From JBFGFX01 sp965232455 (GTDB lineage: Bacteria; Pseudomonadota; Gammaproteobacteria; Steroidobacterales; Woeseiaceae): a DNA stretch of 64,000 nt. The stretch spans positions 1,364,001-1,428,000 of the forward strand of contig OZ246981.1 of assembly GCA_965232455.1 (NCBI GenBank), in the 5' to 3' direction. Positions 16,906-24,703 of this stretch are shown piece after piece. How positions within the stretch are numbered: the stretch's first letter is position 1; each line of letters opens with the position of its first letter. The notes beneath the pieces were generated by a model. The model had not been told where the DNA came from, made no database searches, and saw only the letters and a list, made by a program, of their open reading frames with translations. The position numbers and the translations under genes were made by a program.

Positions 16906-17268
16906 ATGACCGACTCGAACCGTTTCGAGAGTTTTCGCGACTTCTACCCGTTTTACCTGGCGGAACACAGCAACGCGCGCTGCCGCGCGATGCATTACGT
17001 AGGCAGCGGCCTGGTCCTGGCAACGCTGATCTACGCATTGGTATCCGGACGACTGGCCTTCCTTTGGCTGCTGCCGGTCGTTGGCTATGGATTCGCCTGG
17101 CTCGGGCATTTTCTGTTCGAGCACAACAAGCCGGCCACCTTCCGGTATCCGCTGTACAGCCTGATGGGCGACTGGGTCATGCTCAAGGACTTCCTCAGCG
17201 GTCGCCTGAGCCGCGTTCACCCGGCCCTGGCAGAGCCTGACGCCAAGCCTGAGAATAATTCAATTTAA
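16906..17268 (+). CDS. Mpo1-like (DUF962) membrane protein
   Basis: 120 residues. The N-terminus has the family phrase FESFRDFYPFYLAEHSNARC, then MHYVGSGLVLATLIYAL, a second hydrophobic helix (AFLWLLPVVGYGFAWLGHF) and the hallmark FEHNKPATFRYPLYSLMGDW. Yeast Mpo1 is an Fe(II)-dependent dioxygenase that alpha-oxidises 2-hydroxy fatty acids in phytosphingosine breakdown; conserved His residues (HYVGS, GHF, EHNKP) are present here. The bacterial substrate is not known. The next gene, a PrsW-type protease, starts about 66 bases downstream on the same strand. Confidence 0.85.
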   Translation: MTDSNRFESFRDFYPFYLAEHSNARCRAMHYVGSGLVLATLIYALVSGRLAFLWLLPVVGYGFAWLGHFLFEHNKPATFRYPLYSLMGDWVMLKDFLSGRLSRVHPALAEPDAKPENNSI

Positions 17269-17336
17269 AACAACAGCTAAGGCCCACTACCTAATGTAAA
17301 GCCTCTAAAGCGGTCTGCGGCGTCATCCAGGGTGTG

Positions 17337-18071
17337 ATGCGACCCGCAGACAGCTCGGACGCCCGCCGCCATACTGCGCCGATGATCGGGTCGATGCTCA
17401 TATTCGCGGTCCTGGTGCCGCTGCTGTTTTGGGCGGCCTACCACTATTACCACGATCGGCACCGTCCCGAACCGGTCGTGAACCTGCTGGTGTGCATCGG
17501 CCTTGGCGTTGGGGCCTCCTATCTGAGTCGTTATCTGTACCTCGGCCTGGACGTATTGAACCTTCGATACGACGCGCAGCAGCTCGCTTTCACCAGTCTG
17601 CCGGGCCTGTTCGCGTACGCGGTGCTCGGCATCGGCCTGACCGAGGAATTCGCCAAACTGCTGCCGTTCCTCGTCGTCGCGCTGCATTTCAAGGCGTTTG
17701 ACGAACCGATAGACGGCATCGTTTACGGCTCGTTCCTCGCGCTGGGCTTCGCGCTGGTCGAGAACCTCCACTACATCGATTTCCTGACGCGCAACGAGGC
17801 CCTCGCACGCGGATTCGCGGGGCCGCTGGTTCACATCGTGTTCGCGTCCGTTTGGGCCTACCACATCGGCCTCGCCAAACTGCAGGGACGGAGCGTACTC
17901 GCGGCGACAGCGGTTTGGCTGTCGGTTTCGGCGGTGCTGCACGGCATCTACGATTTTGTCGTGCTCGGCTTCTCGAATACCGCGCTGCTCGTCTCGGCCG
18001 CGATCATCGTCGCGGTTTGGCTTTGGCGGTTGCAGCTGATCCGCAGGCTGAGCCGGGAGGCGACTCAATAG
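17337..18071 (+). CDS. PrsW family intramembrane metalloprotease
   Basis: About 244 residues; the start may be GTG 17334, ATG 17337 or ATG 17382, the last giving an N-terminus directly in the first helix. Around seven hydrophobic helices are visible. Family motifs are TEEFAKLLPF (the EExxK glutamates), FALVENLHYID, HIVFASVWAYH and the late LHGIYDFVVLG, together providing the Glu and His zinc ligands of PrsW/CAAX-like proteases. PrsW cleaves anti-sigma factor RsiW in Bacillus; no sigma or anti-sigma gene is nearby here, so the substrate is unknown. Its 3' end overlaps the convergent KAS III gene by 7 bases. Confidence 0.9.
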   Translation: MRPADSSDARRHTAPMIGSMLIFAVLVPLLFWAAYHYYHDRHRPEPVVNLLVCIGLGVGASYLSRYLYLGLDVLNLRYDAQQLAFTSLPGLFAYAVLGIGLTEEFAKLLPFLVVALHFKAFDEPIDGIVYGSFLALGFALVENLHYIDFLTRNEALARGFAGPLVHIVFASVWAYHIGLAKLQGRSVLAATAVWLSVSAVLHGIYDFVVLGFSNTALLVSAAIIVAVWLWRLQLIRRLSREATQ

Positions 18072-19033
18072 CGAGCCAGTGCGGAACCCCAGGTAAAGCC
18101 GGCGCCAAACGCCTCGAACAACAACAGGTCGCCGCGCTTGATCCGGCCGTCGCGGACCGCGACGTCGAGCGCGAGCGGGATCGAGGCGCTCGACGTGTTT
18201 GCATGCTCGTCAACCGTCACGATGACCCGCTCCATCGGCAAATCGAGTTTTTTTGCCGCCGCCGCGATTATCCGCAAATTGGCCTGGTGCGGAACCAGCC
18301 AGGTGACGTCGTTTTTGTCCACTCCGTTACGCGACAGCGTCTCCCGCGCGATCATGCCAAGCTGGCTCACGGCCTTCTTGAAAACTTCGTGACCCTTCAT
18401 GTGAATGTAGGCCGCCTCCGCGCGCAGCTGCTCGTAGCCGGACGATACGCCGGCCGGTACATGCAGCAGGTCTTCGTACTCGCCGTCCGCGTGGATGTGC
18501 GTCGACAATACGCCCGGCTCGTCCGTGGCCTTCAGCACGACCGAGCCGGCCCCGTCGCCGAACAACACGCAGGTTGCCCGATCGCTCCAGTCGAGAATCC
18601 GAGAATACGTCTCGGCTCCGATGACCAGGCAGCATTTGGAGCCGCCCGTCCGTATGAATCGGTTGGCGACATCCAGTGCGTATATAAATCCGGAACAGGC
18701 CGCATGCACGTCGAAGGCGGGTATCGTCTTGATTCCGAGGCGACGTTGCACGATGCAGGCCGTGCTAGGGAAGACCTTGTCCGGCGTCGTCGTTGCCAGG
18801 ATGATGAGATCGACCTCCTGCGCGCCGGTGTTTGCCGCATCCAGCGCACGCCTCGCGGCCGCCAACGCCATATCGGAGGTGGTCTCGTCGGCGGCGGCGA
18901 TATGGCGCCGTTTGATGCCGGTTCGTTCGCGGATCCATTCGTCCGACGTGTCCAGCGTCGCCTCGAACTCCCGGTTCGGCATGATCCGTTCAGGTAGGTA
19001 TGCGCCGGTGCCGGCAATCGAGGCGTAAGGCAT
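18065..19033 (-). CDS. 3-oxoacyl-ACP synthase III (KAS III, FabH-like)
   Basis: 322 residues, with GAGGGC upstream of the ATG. The full FabH triad is visible: Cys113 in HAACSGF, His in WLVPHQANLRI (about 248) and Asn in DEHANTSSAS (about 278). RTGIKRRHIA and the FGDGAGSVVL loop are also typical. It condenses an acyl thioester with malonyl-ACP. It is not in the usual fab/plsX cluster but lies 12 bases after an acyl-AMP ligase-ACP gene on the same strand, which suggests it extends acyl chains that this ligase loads onto its own carrier domain. Confidence 0.9.
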   Translation of the reverse strand: MPYASIAGTGAYLPERIMPNREFEATLDTSDEWIRERTGIKRRHIAAADETTSDMALAAARRALDAANTGAQEVDLIILATTTPDKVFPSTACIVQRRLGIKTIPAFDVHAACSGFIYALDVANRFIRTGGSKCCLVIGAETYSRILDWSDRATCVLFGDGAGSVVLKATDEPGVLSTHIHADGEYEDLLHVPAGVSSGYEQLRAEAAYIHMKGHEVFKKAVSQLGMIARETLSRNGVDKNDVTWLVPHQANLRIIAAAAKKLDLPMERVIVTVDEHANTSSASIPLALDVAVRDGRIKRGDLLLFEAFGAGFTWGSALARY

Positions 19034-19045
19034 GCTGCGAAGCCC

Positions 19046-21028
19046 TCAGTAGGCCTGCGGCTGCGGCGATTGTTCGGACTGTTGTTCGCCCAGGTACGCC
19101 GCCAGCGAGCGAATGGTCGGATACTCGAAGAGGTCGTTGATATCGACCTGCCCCGGCAGTTTTTCGTCAATCGCCAGCATGATCTCGGTCAGCGTCAGGG
19201 AGCTGATGCCCACCTCGAACAGGTTATCGTCCGGTCCAATCTTCCGCTCCTTCGAGAACTCGGCGGCAATCGCCATCAGCTCGCCGACCAGGCCGGCCTC
19301 CCCTGACGGGCTTTCCGTCTGCGCTGCGCTTTCGGTCATGCGGCCGAGCTCGCGAATGACGGCATCGTATTCGCCATCCAGATACGCGTTTGCGAGACTC
19401 GCCCGCTGCACCTTGCCGCTGGTCGTTTTCGCGATACGCGGTATCGGGATCACGTGATCCACCTCCAGGCCCGCACGCGTGCCGACAACGTCGCGGATAC
19501 GTCCGGCAAGTTCCACGAGGCTTTCGACGCCTTTCCGATGCAGGACGAACACCAGAAGCTCCTCCACCTGGCTGTGCGACGGTTTCGCCCCGCACACGAC
19601 GACTTTGCCGAGATCCAGCTCGTGAATCCGGGCGACGATCTCCTCGATATCGTGGGGGTAATAGTTCTGACCGTTGACGATGATGATGTCCTTGGCGCGC
19701 CCGGTGACCACCAATTCGCCGTCGACCGTCACTCCGCAGTCCCCCGTGCGCAGCCAATCGCCGTCGCAGAAGATCGCCTTGGTATTTTCGGGGTCGCGGT
19801 ACACGCCCGTCGTGATGTTTTCACCGCGGATCTGGATGTTGCCGATTACACCGTTCTCGACCTCGACGTCGTCATCGTCGACGATTCGATAGTCGCAGCC
19901 GTCGATCGACGCACCGAGCTTCACGAAGCTCACGGCGTCTTCGTCGTCCGCCGTCGCGGTCTCGAATCTCTGACCGATTCTGAGGCTGTGCCGTTTCACG
20001 ACGATGTGGGAGTAGTTTCTCCGCAGCGGTGAAAACGTTACGCCGAGGGTCGCTTCGGCCAGACCGTAAACGGGCAACATCGCGCTGCGTTTGAACCCGA
20101 AGGGCTCCAGAGCGCCGATAAACTGTTCGCAGAGATCCACGGATATGGGTTCTGCGCCGTTCAGGAGCAGGCGTACGCTGGACAAGTCCAAATCGGTCGG
20201 CCGCTTGCGCTCGAACGCCTTCAGGTAGTGTTTGTAACCGAAATTGGGCGACGCGATCTGTGTCGCCCGAAGCTCGCTGGTTTTGGCCATCCACAACAGC
20301 GGCCGGCGCACGAAAAGCGCCGTATCCATGATGGCATGATCCATACCGCTGGCGAGCATGGTCAGGTGATAGCCGATAAGCCCCATGTCGTGGGTCAACG
20401 GCATCCAGCTCAGGGCGACGTCGTCCGTCGTAAACTCCAGGCGCCGGCGCATCGAATGCACGGTCGAGGTCAGGTTGCGGTGCGTCAGCACGATCCCCTT
20501 CGGCTCGCTGGTCGAACCTGACGAATACTGGATGAAGCCGATGTCGTCCGGCGACCGTGTCACCGGGACGCCGTCCGCGCCGTTCTCGGGATCCGTGTCG
20601 GTCACGGTGTTGTCGCGCAGAAGATTCTGCGCCCGCCGGATGCTTTTGTCGGCCGCGAACGCGGTCAGGCGGTCCAGGGCATCGAGTTCGGTAAACAGCT
20701 TCGGATTCTTCAGTTTCCGCGCGACTCGAAACAGCTTGTGCCGATGTTCGTCGCTGATGCCGACTGCGATGGGCACCGGGATTATGCCGCCGAGCAACGC
20801 CGCCCAGTAAGCGATTAGAAATCGCTCGTTCGACCGGGTGAAAATGATCAGTTCGTCGCCGGGCGCCATGCCCCGGTCCTGAAGGTAACCGAGCAAACGC
20901 AGCGCGCGCGACCAGAGATCCGAAAAGCTGACGAGGGTTTCCTTGTCCTCGCCGTCGATAAAACGGACCGCGCGATCGGCGGAACGCAGATCGCTCAACA
21001 GGTCAATCAGGGTATCGTGTCTATTCAT
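19046..21028 (-). CDS. fatty acyl-AMP ligase with fused acyl carrier domain
   Basis: 660 residues from the ATG at 21028 (start inferred from family length; no clear ribosome site; a frame continues upstream to 21163). The adenylation domain shows YSSGSTSEPKGIVLTHRN (ATP loop), NGAEPISVD, YGLAEATLGVTF, RTGDCGV, GRAKDIIIVNGQNYYPHDIE and the late Lys in KTTSGKVQR. NGAEPIS and NYYPHDIE are characteristic of fatty acyl-AMP ligases rather than CoA ligases. Residues about 585-650 form an acyl carrier domain (DDNLFEVGISSLTLTEIM) with the phosphopantetheine Ser in GISS. It should activate a fatty acid and load it on its own carrier arm, upstream of the KAS III gene. Confidence 0.85.
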   Translation of the reverse strand: MNRHDTLIDLLSDLRSADRAVRFIDGEDKETLVSFSDLWSRALRLLGYLQDRGMAPGDELIIFTRSNERFLIAYWAALLGGIIPVPIAVGISDEHRHKLFRVARKLKNPKLFTELDALDRLTAFAADKSIRRAQNLLRDNTVTDTDPENGADGVPVTRSPDDIGFIQYSSGSTSEPKGIVLTHRNLTSTVHSMRRRLEFTTDDVALSWMPLTHDMGLIGYHLTMLASGMDHAIMDTALFVRRPLLWMAKTSELRATQIASPNFGYKHYLKAFERKRPTDLDLSSVRLLLNGAEPISVDLCEQFIGALEPFGFKRSAMLPVYGLAEATLGVTFSPLRRNYSHIVVKRHSLRIGQRFETATADDEDAVSFVKLGASIDGCDYRIVDDDDVEVENGVIGNIQIRGENITTGVYRDPENTKAIFCDGDWLRTGDCGVTVDGELVVTGRAKDIIIVNGQNYYPHDIEEIVARIHELDLGKVVVCGAKPSHSQVEELLVFVLHRKGVESLVELAGRIRDVVGTRAGLEVDHVIPIPRIAKTTSGKVQRASLANAYLDGEYDAVIRELGRMTESAAQTESPSGEAGLVGELMAIAAEFSKERKIGPDDNLFEVGISSLTLTEIMLAIDEKLPGQVDINDLFEYPTIRSLAAYLGEQQSEQSPQPQAY

Positions 21029-21242
21029 GTATCGAATGGCGGTGCGGGCGAGACGCTGGCGCTCGGCCAACCGCAAGGTGTCGCTGCACAGCGCCGGTTT
21101 TTTCGGAGGCGCAATAGTACATTGACCGGCAACAGACTGATACTGCAAACTCGCCGGCGACAAGGATTCCCCGAGCGGCGGTCAGGCCGGCCGGAAACGG
21201 TGCCGGCCTCCCCCCACCGAACGCAGGTACACTCGAACCGGC

Positions 21243-22004
21243 ATGACGGCAGACCCTGAAAAGCCCAATTTCGACGACGTCGGTGCACGCCGCAAGGCGA
21301 GCGGGCGTCAGATGTCGCCTGCCCGTGCGGTTGTCTATGCGATCGGCAGACCGGTGCTGGCGAGTCTCGTCCGGCTTCTCTGGTGGAGCTACCGAATCGA
21401 GGCGGTGATAGGCGCCGACGTCGTCGACCGGGTAATCGCCGATAAACGGGCTTACGTGCCGTGTTACTGGCACAGGGACATACTGGTCTGCCTGATGACC
21501 ATACGCGGCTGGATCAGGCGGGGCTTCAAGGCCGGGGTCATTATCTCGGCCTCGGTGGACGGCGAAGTCCCGTCAAAAATTGCGCGGTCCTGGGGCGCCG
21601 AGGTGATCCGTGGATCGGCGAACCGCACGGGCGCACTTGCGATGCGCGACATGCACCAGGTAATGAAAAAAGGCACGTCGATCGTTACGGCCGCGGACGG
21701 CCCCGTCGGACCCGCGTACTACTTCAAATCCGGCGTCGTCCTGACCTCGCGGATCGGCGCCGCACCGATGCTGCCGATCGGCTGCGCCGCGGACAGGGCC
21801 TGGTATCTCGAGCGCTGGGACGATTTCATGATCCCCAAACCGTTCGCACGTGTGGTTTTGGCGGTGGGCGAGCCGCATCTGGTACCCTCCGGCACCTCGA
21901 AACAGGGGCTCGAGGACGAACGGGAAGCGATGCAGGATGCAGTAAATGGCCTTGTGGAGCAGTCAAAGGCCGTGCTGCGAGAGAAAAAAGGAATATCGAC
22001 GTGA
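21243..22004 (+). CDS. lysophospholipid acyltransferase family protein (DUF374)
   Basis: 253 residues. After a 30-residue polar N-terminus comes a membrane segment (VVYAIGRPVLASLVRLLWW), then CYWHRDILVCLM, SASVDGEVPSKIARSWGAEVI, RGSANRTGALAMRDM, and DGPVGPAYYFKSGVVLTSRIGAAPMLPIG. WHRD supplies the His/Asp of the HX4D-like site, and DGPxGP is the hallmark of the DUF374 branch related to lipid A acyltransferases. It is divergent from the acyl-AMP ligase gene and translationally coupled (GTGA overlap) to the following DUF3108 gene, so a lipid-modifying role together with the neighbouring ligase and KAS III is likely. Confidence 0.85.
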   Translation: MTADPEKPNFDDVGARRKASGRQMSPARAVVYAIGRPVLASLVRLLWWSYRIEAVIGADVVDRVIADKRAYVPCYWHRDILVCLMTIRGWIRRGFKAGVIISASVDGEVPSKIARSWGAEVIRGSANRTGALAMRDMHQVMKKGTSIVTAADGPVGPAYYFKSGVVLTSRIGAAPMLPIGCAADRAWYLERWDDFMIPKPFARVVLAVGEPHLVPSGTSKQGLEDEREAMQDAVNGLVEQSKAVLREKKGIST

Positions 22005-22768
22005 CACCACGCCCGCGGAAAAAGGCACGGACACTGATCTGGCCGCTGCTTGCGGCGGCCGCCAGTCTGGCGCCACCGGCCTTCGCCGCCGGCGACACCA
22101 TCGTCCCCTATTCGGCCCAGTACAAAATCAAAATCAGTATCGCGAGCGGAACGCTGGAGACGGTCGTTCGCGAGGCGGAGGAGAGTTTCAGCGTTCGTTC
22201 GGTGATCAAACCGTCCGGGTTTGCGCGAATTCTGATGAAGGGCACGATCGAGGAAAGCTCCCGATTCGAGATAGACGACGACGGCGTGCGGCCGCTGGTT
22301 TATGCGTCAACGGACACGCTGTCGAGGGAAGACAAGGTGATGAACTTCGTTTTCGACTGGGAAGCGAATTCGGTTTCCGGCACGGTCAATGACGAGACCT
22401 ACAGTTTCTCCCTGGACGAGGACGTCCACGACCGCGTGTCGATCCAGTATCAGCTGATGCACAACCTGCTGACCGGCGCCTCCGCCTCCGAATACGCCAT
22501 GTTGGACGGCGACGAGCTCAAGGAGTTGCAAATCACGACCATCGGCATTCGCGAGATCAAGGTGCCGTTCGGCACCTTCGAGGCAATCGGCATCCGGCAT
22601 CAGGCGGCGGACTCGAAACGCATCACAACCCTCTGGTGCGCGGAAGAACTCGGGTACCTGCCGGTGCTGATAGAACAGCACCGCAAAGGCAAGCGTCGCG
22701 TACACGCCGTCCTGACGAAATACACGCCGGGCATGCAGGGCGAGAAAACCATCAGCGCATCGAACTGA
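22001..22768 (+). CDS. exported DUF3108 protein
   Basis: 255 residues from the GTG at 22001, which overlaps the preceding stop as GTGA and has AAGGA upstream; the same frame continues 5' inside the acyltransferase gene but has no domain there. A signal peptide (about 11-30, IWPLLAAAASLAPPAFAA) is followed by the DUF3108 body: VPYSAQYKIKISIASGTLETVV, FVFDWEANSVSGTVND, FGTFEAIGIRHQ and TLWCAEELGYLPVLIEQHRKGK. DUF3108 proteins are periplasmic, lipocalin-like or LolA-like beta structures. Coupling to a DUF374 acyltransferase suggests it acts on an envelope lipid. Confidence 0.85.
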   Translation: MTPRPRKKARTLIWPLLAAAASLAPPAFAAGDTIVPYSAQYKIKISIASGTLETVVREAEESFSVRSVIKPSGFARILMKGTIEESSRFEIDDDGVRPLVYASTDTLSREDKVMNFVFDWEANSVSGTVNDETYSFSLDEDVHDRVSIQYQLMHNLLTGASASEYAMLDGDELKELQITTIGIREIKVPFGTFEAIGIRHQAADSKRITTLWCAEELGYLPVLIEQHRKGKRRVHAVLTKYTPGMQGEKTISASN

Positions 22769-23082
22769 GGACCGGCTGGATAACTACCGCAGCTCCCCCA
22801 AACTCTACGACATTCAAAGCTTCTCTGTAGAAGCCCTTCCTGACAAGCCATTCTCCAAAGTTAAGCGCTGGTTGAATTACTCGTCGGAGGATTGCTACCG
22901 GGGACCTCGTTAGGGGAATGGCTCCCTTCGGTCCGCTTTATTTCCCCTAACGAGGTCCCCGGCAACAATCCTCTTCGCATTGCAGCCCGGCCGGACACGC
23001 GGTTTCCACGAACTTCAGTGGTGGCAGGAATCGGCCGTCAGGACGGGCTTCTACATCCTCGGCGGATGGGCCGAAGAACGTC
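22769..23082. other. 314-bp convergent intergenic region
   Basis: Both flanking genes read into this region (DUF3108 from the left, the HAAS-like gene from the right). It contains the long imperfect hairpin at 22889-22971, described separately, and otherwise nothing I can interpret. A tRNA-like or protein-like reading is not supported. Confidence 0.4.
22889..22971. repeat. long inverted repeat, 30-bp arms
   Basis: Left arm 22889-22918 and right arm 22942-22971 are complementary at 28 of 30 positions, separated by a 23-base loop. The shared core is CCGGGGACCTCGTTAGGGGA and its complement. A stem this long between convergent genes could terminate transcription from both sides, but there is no T tract, and near-perfect arms are more typical of a repetitive palindrome or a small mobile-element relic. 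I saw no second copy in the window. Confidence 0.8.
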
Positions 23083-23508
23083 CTAGCCGAGCGAGATCGA
23101 GACCTGGATCAGCCAGAACATGGCGGCGGTGATAATGGCGCTCAGAGACACGATCACACCCCAGCGGGCTATCACCGGCGCATATCCCACACCGACGATC
23201 AGCGGCGTTGCGGGGATTAGCAGTGCATAGGCAATCGGTAAAACGATGCGCGCGACCCGCGGATACCGGAACGGCCAACACCTGAGTTCGCTGCGAGAGG
23301 CGACGATCTCGCCAATGGCTTCCAGCGAGCCGAGCTGCCGTGACGCCTCCATCTCGGCGCGGCGCCGGCCGAAACCCTGCGCCATCAGCTCTTCCTTCAG
23401 ATCCGCGAAATGCTCCTCGAGCTCCAGAATCGTTCGTCGGGCGTGACGCGGTGCGATGCCGGCCTGCATCAGGCTCTGTCGAAGTCCGTCGAAATCCGGT
23501 TCAGGCAT
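23083..23508 (-). CDS. PadR-associated membrane protein (HAAS/permease-prefix-like)
   Basis: 141 residues. The N-terminal half (about 5-70) is a helical domain with LRQSLMQAGIAPRHARRTIL, ELEEHFADLKEELMAQG, and ASRQLGSLEAIGEIVASR. It resembles the short domain that precedes permeases or anti-sigma-like membrane proteins and is often encoded next to PadR regulators. Two or three membrane helices follow (VARIVLPIAYALLIPATPLI, WGVIVSLSAIITAAMFWL). Its ATG overlaps the padR stop by 8 bases, so the two are one transcription unit. The biochemical role is unknown; regulation by or of PadR is inferred from coupling. Confidence 0.75.
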   Translation of the reverse strand: MPEPDFDGLRQSLMQAGIAPRHARRTILELEEHFADLKEELMAQGFGRRRAEMEASRQLGSLEAIGEIVASRSELRCWPFRYPRVARIVLPIAYALLIPATPLIVGVGYAPVIARWGVIVSLSAIITAAMFWLIQVSISLG

Positions 23509-23839
23509 GAGTGGCTGCTCCCAGCGCTGCGGTGATGCCCGATTGAACCCGTTCCCATTCGCCCTGCAGTTTGTCCAGGCGTTTCCGGCCTTTTGCCGTC
23601 AGGGAATAATACACCCGGGTCCGCCCGGCAACCTTCTTGCGGCGCGCTTTCAGCGCGCCGCTTTCTTCCAGGCTGTGTAACACCGGATAAATGACCCCCT
23701 CCCCCAGTGATATGGCCTCCCCGGTTACCGCGCGGATCGATTTCACGAGTTCGTAGCCGTACATCTCGTTCGACTGGAGTTGGCGAAGAAGGAGCAGCTC
23801 GGGAACGCCACTCATGAACGGAGGATTCGAACGCGCCAT
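23501..23839 (-). CDS. PadR family transcriptional regulator
   Basis: 112 residues, ATG at 23839 with AGGAT upstream. The winged helix-turn-helix has the family phrases VPELLLLRQLQSNEMYGYELVK, GEGVIYPVLHSLEESGALKA and RTRVYYSLTAKGRKRLDKLQGEW. PadR proteins are repressors of membrane, stress or efflux genes and respond to small molecules. Two ATACC-type palindromes stand between this gene and the divergent TonB gene, so it probably represses both itself and tonB. Confidence 0.92.
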   Translation of the reverse strand: MARSNPPFMSGVPELLLLRQLQSNEMYGYELVKSIRAVTGEAISLGEGVIYPVLHSLEESGALKARRKKVAGRTRVYYSLTAKGRKRLDKLQGEWERVQSGITAALGAATHA

Positions 23840-23871
23840 CTGCAGATCCTGAGGGTGATAACCAGGTCAAG

Positions 23872-23892
23872 ATACCTAGAATAAAAAGGTAT
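23872..23892. promoter_or_regulatory. PadR-type operator, proximal to padR
   Basis: Inverted repeat ATACCT (23872-23877) and AGGTAT (23887-23892) with a 9-base spacer, 33 bases upstream of the padR ATG. The ATAC/GTAT halves at this spacing are what characterised PadR proteins bind. The same half-site recurs in the second palindrome at 23928-23950. The role is inferred. Confidence 0.65.
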
Positions 23893-23927
23893 GTCAATCT
23901 ATACTTTGTGGTTCGAGGCATGTATCG

Positions 23928-23950
23928 TATACCTTGAATTGCAAGGTATA
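23928..23950. promoter_or_regulatory. PadR-type operator, proximal to tonB
   Basis: Perfect 9-bp inverted repeat TATACCTTG/CAAGGTATA with a 5-base spacer, centred 57 bases before the TonB gene start at 23996. It shares the ATACCT core with the palindrome at 23872-23892. Two sites in one divergent promoter suggest cooperative or looping repression. Confidence 0.7.
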
Positions 23951-23995
23951 GAGGCGGGCATCCCCCGTTTTGGGGCAGACAGTGAGGATGCAGCA

Positions 23996-24592
23996 ATGGT
24001 GAAACGTTACCTTTCGACCGCGCCCATCGGCTTCGCCGTTACGCTTGGATTGCTGTACGCGATGCAGATTTTGATCGATAGCGGCGAAGCGGTGCTAAAG
24101 CCGCCAAGAGACGTGGACATGCTCGGTTGGATTGCACAGCCGCCAATCGAGGATCCCCCGCGCGTAGACAGACCTCCCGAGCGCATCAGCCCGCCGGCAG
24201 ATCCCCCTCGCCTGCCACCGCCCACGTCGCCCGAACCTGCCGATAGGGGAGTATTCGTCGCGCCCGGTCCCGCTGACCCGCCTCCGGCCGGTAGCGTCGA
24301 GTTCAATCCCTACAATTCGGACGGTCCCCTGGTGCACATGGTGCGCGTACAACCCGCTTATCCCCCTATCGCCGCATCACGCGGCATCGAGGGGTTTGTG
24401 ACGGTTCGATTCGACGTGACACCGGAAGGGCTGGCGAGCAACGTCACCGTTGTCGAATCGTCGCACGCTATCTTCGAGCGAGCGGCCGTCAAGGCCGCGC
24501 ACAAATTTCGCTTCAAACCGAAAGTCGTGGACGGGACCGCGGTCGCCTCTACGGGCGTCGTCTATCGATTCCGCTTCGAGATGGACAGATGA
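23996..24592 (+). CDS. TonB-like energy transducer
   Basis: 198 residues from the ATG at 23996 (GAGG upstream); a longer frame to 23891 runs through the operator and is rejected. One N-terminal membrane helix (about 8-25) is followed by a Pro-rich periplasmic spacer (PPIEDPPRVDRPPERISPPA and on to about 110), then a TonB C-terminal domain: VRVQPAYPPIAASRGIEGFV, FDVTPEGLASNVTVVESSHA, and KAAHKFRFKPKVVDG. No exbB or exbD is adjacent. Its PadR-controlled promoter suggests it is a regulated accessory transducer rather than the housekeeping one. Confidence 0.9.
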   Translation: MVKRYLSTAPIGFAVTLGLLYAMQILIDSGEAVLKPPRDVDMLGWIAQPPIEDPPRVDRPPERISPPADPPRLPPPTSPEPADRGVFVAPGPADPPPAGSVEFNPYNSDGPLVHMVRVQPAYPPIAASRGIEGFVTVRFDVTPEGLASNVTVVESSHAIFERAAVKAAHKFRFKPKVVDGTAVASTGVVYRFRFEMDR

Positions 24593-24608
24593 CTGCATGA
24601 ATTGATTT

Positions 24609-24669
24609 CAGGGGGTGATTCTCTGGTGTGCCTTTTATCCCGCCGGGTAAAATCCAGGTTCACCCCCTG
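24609..24669. repeat. 10-bp inverted repeat between convergent genes
   Basis: CAGGGGGTGA (24609-24618) and TCACCCCCTG (24660-24669) are perfectly complementary, separated by 41 bases that contain a small GC hairpin (CCCGCCGGG) flanked by TTTTA/TAAAA. It sits between the stops of the TonB gene and the convergent lipoprotein gene, so it may be a two-way terminator; the loop is unusually long for that. Confidence 0.5.
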
Positions 24670-24703
24670 TTCTTCTCGCCTCGAAACGTTGCTCGAAGCC
24701 GGC

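Noticed and set aside
17852..18997. 381-codon plus-strand frame overlapping PrsW and KAS III
   Set aside because: Both overlapping genes have complete family motifs; this frame has none.
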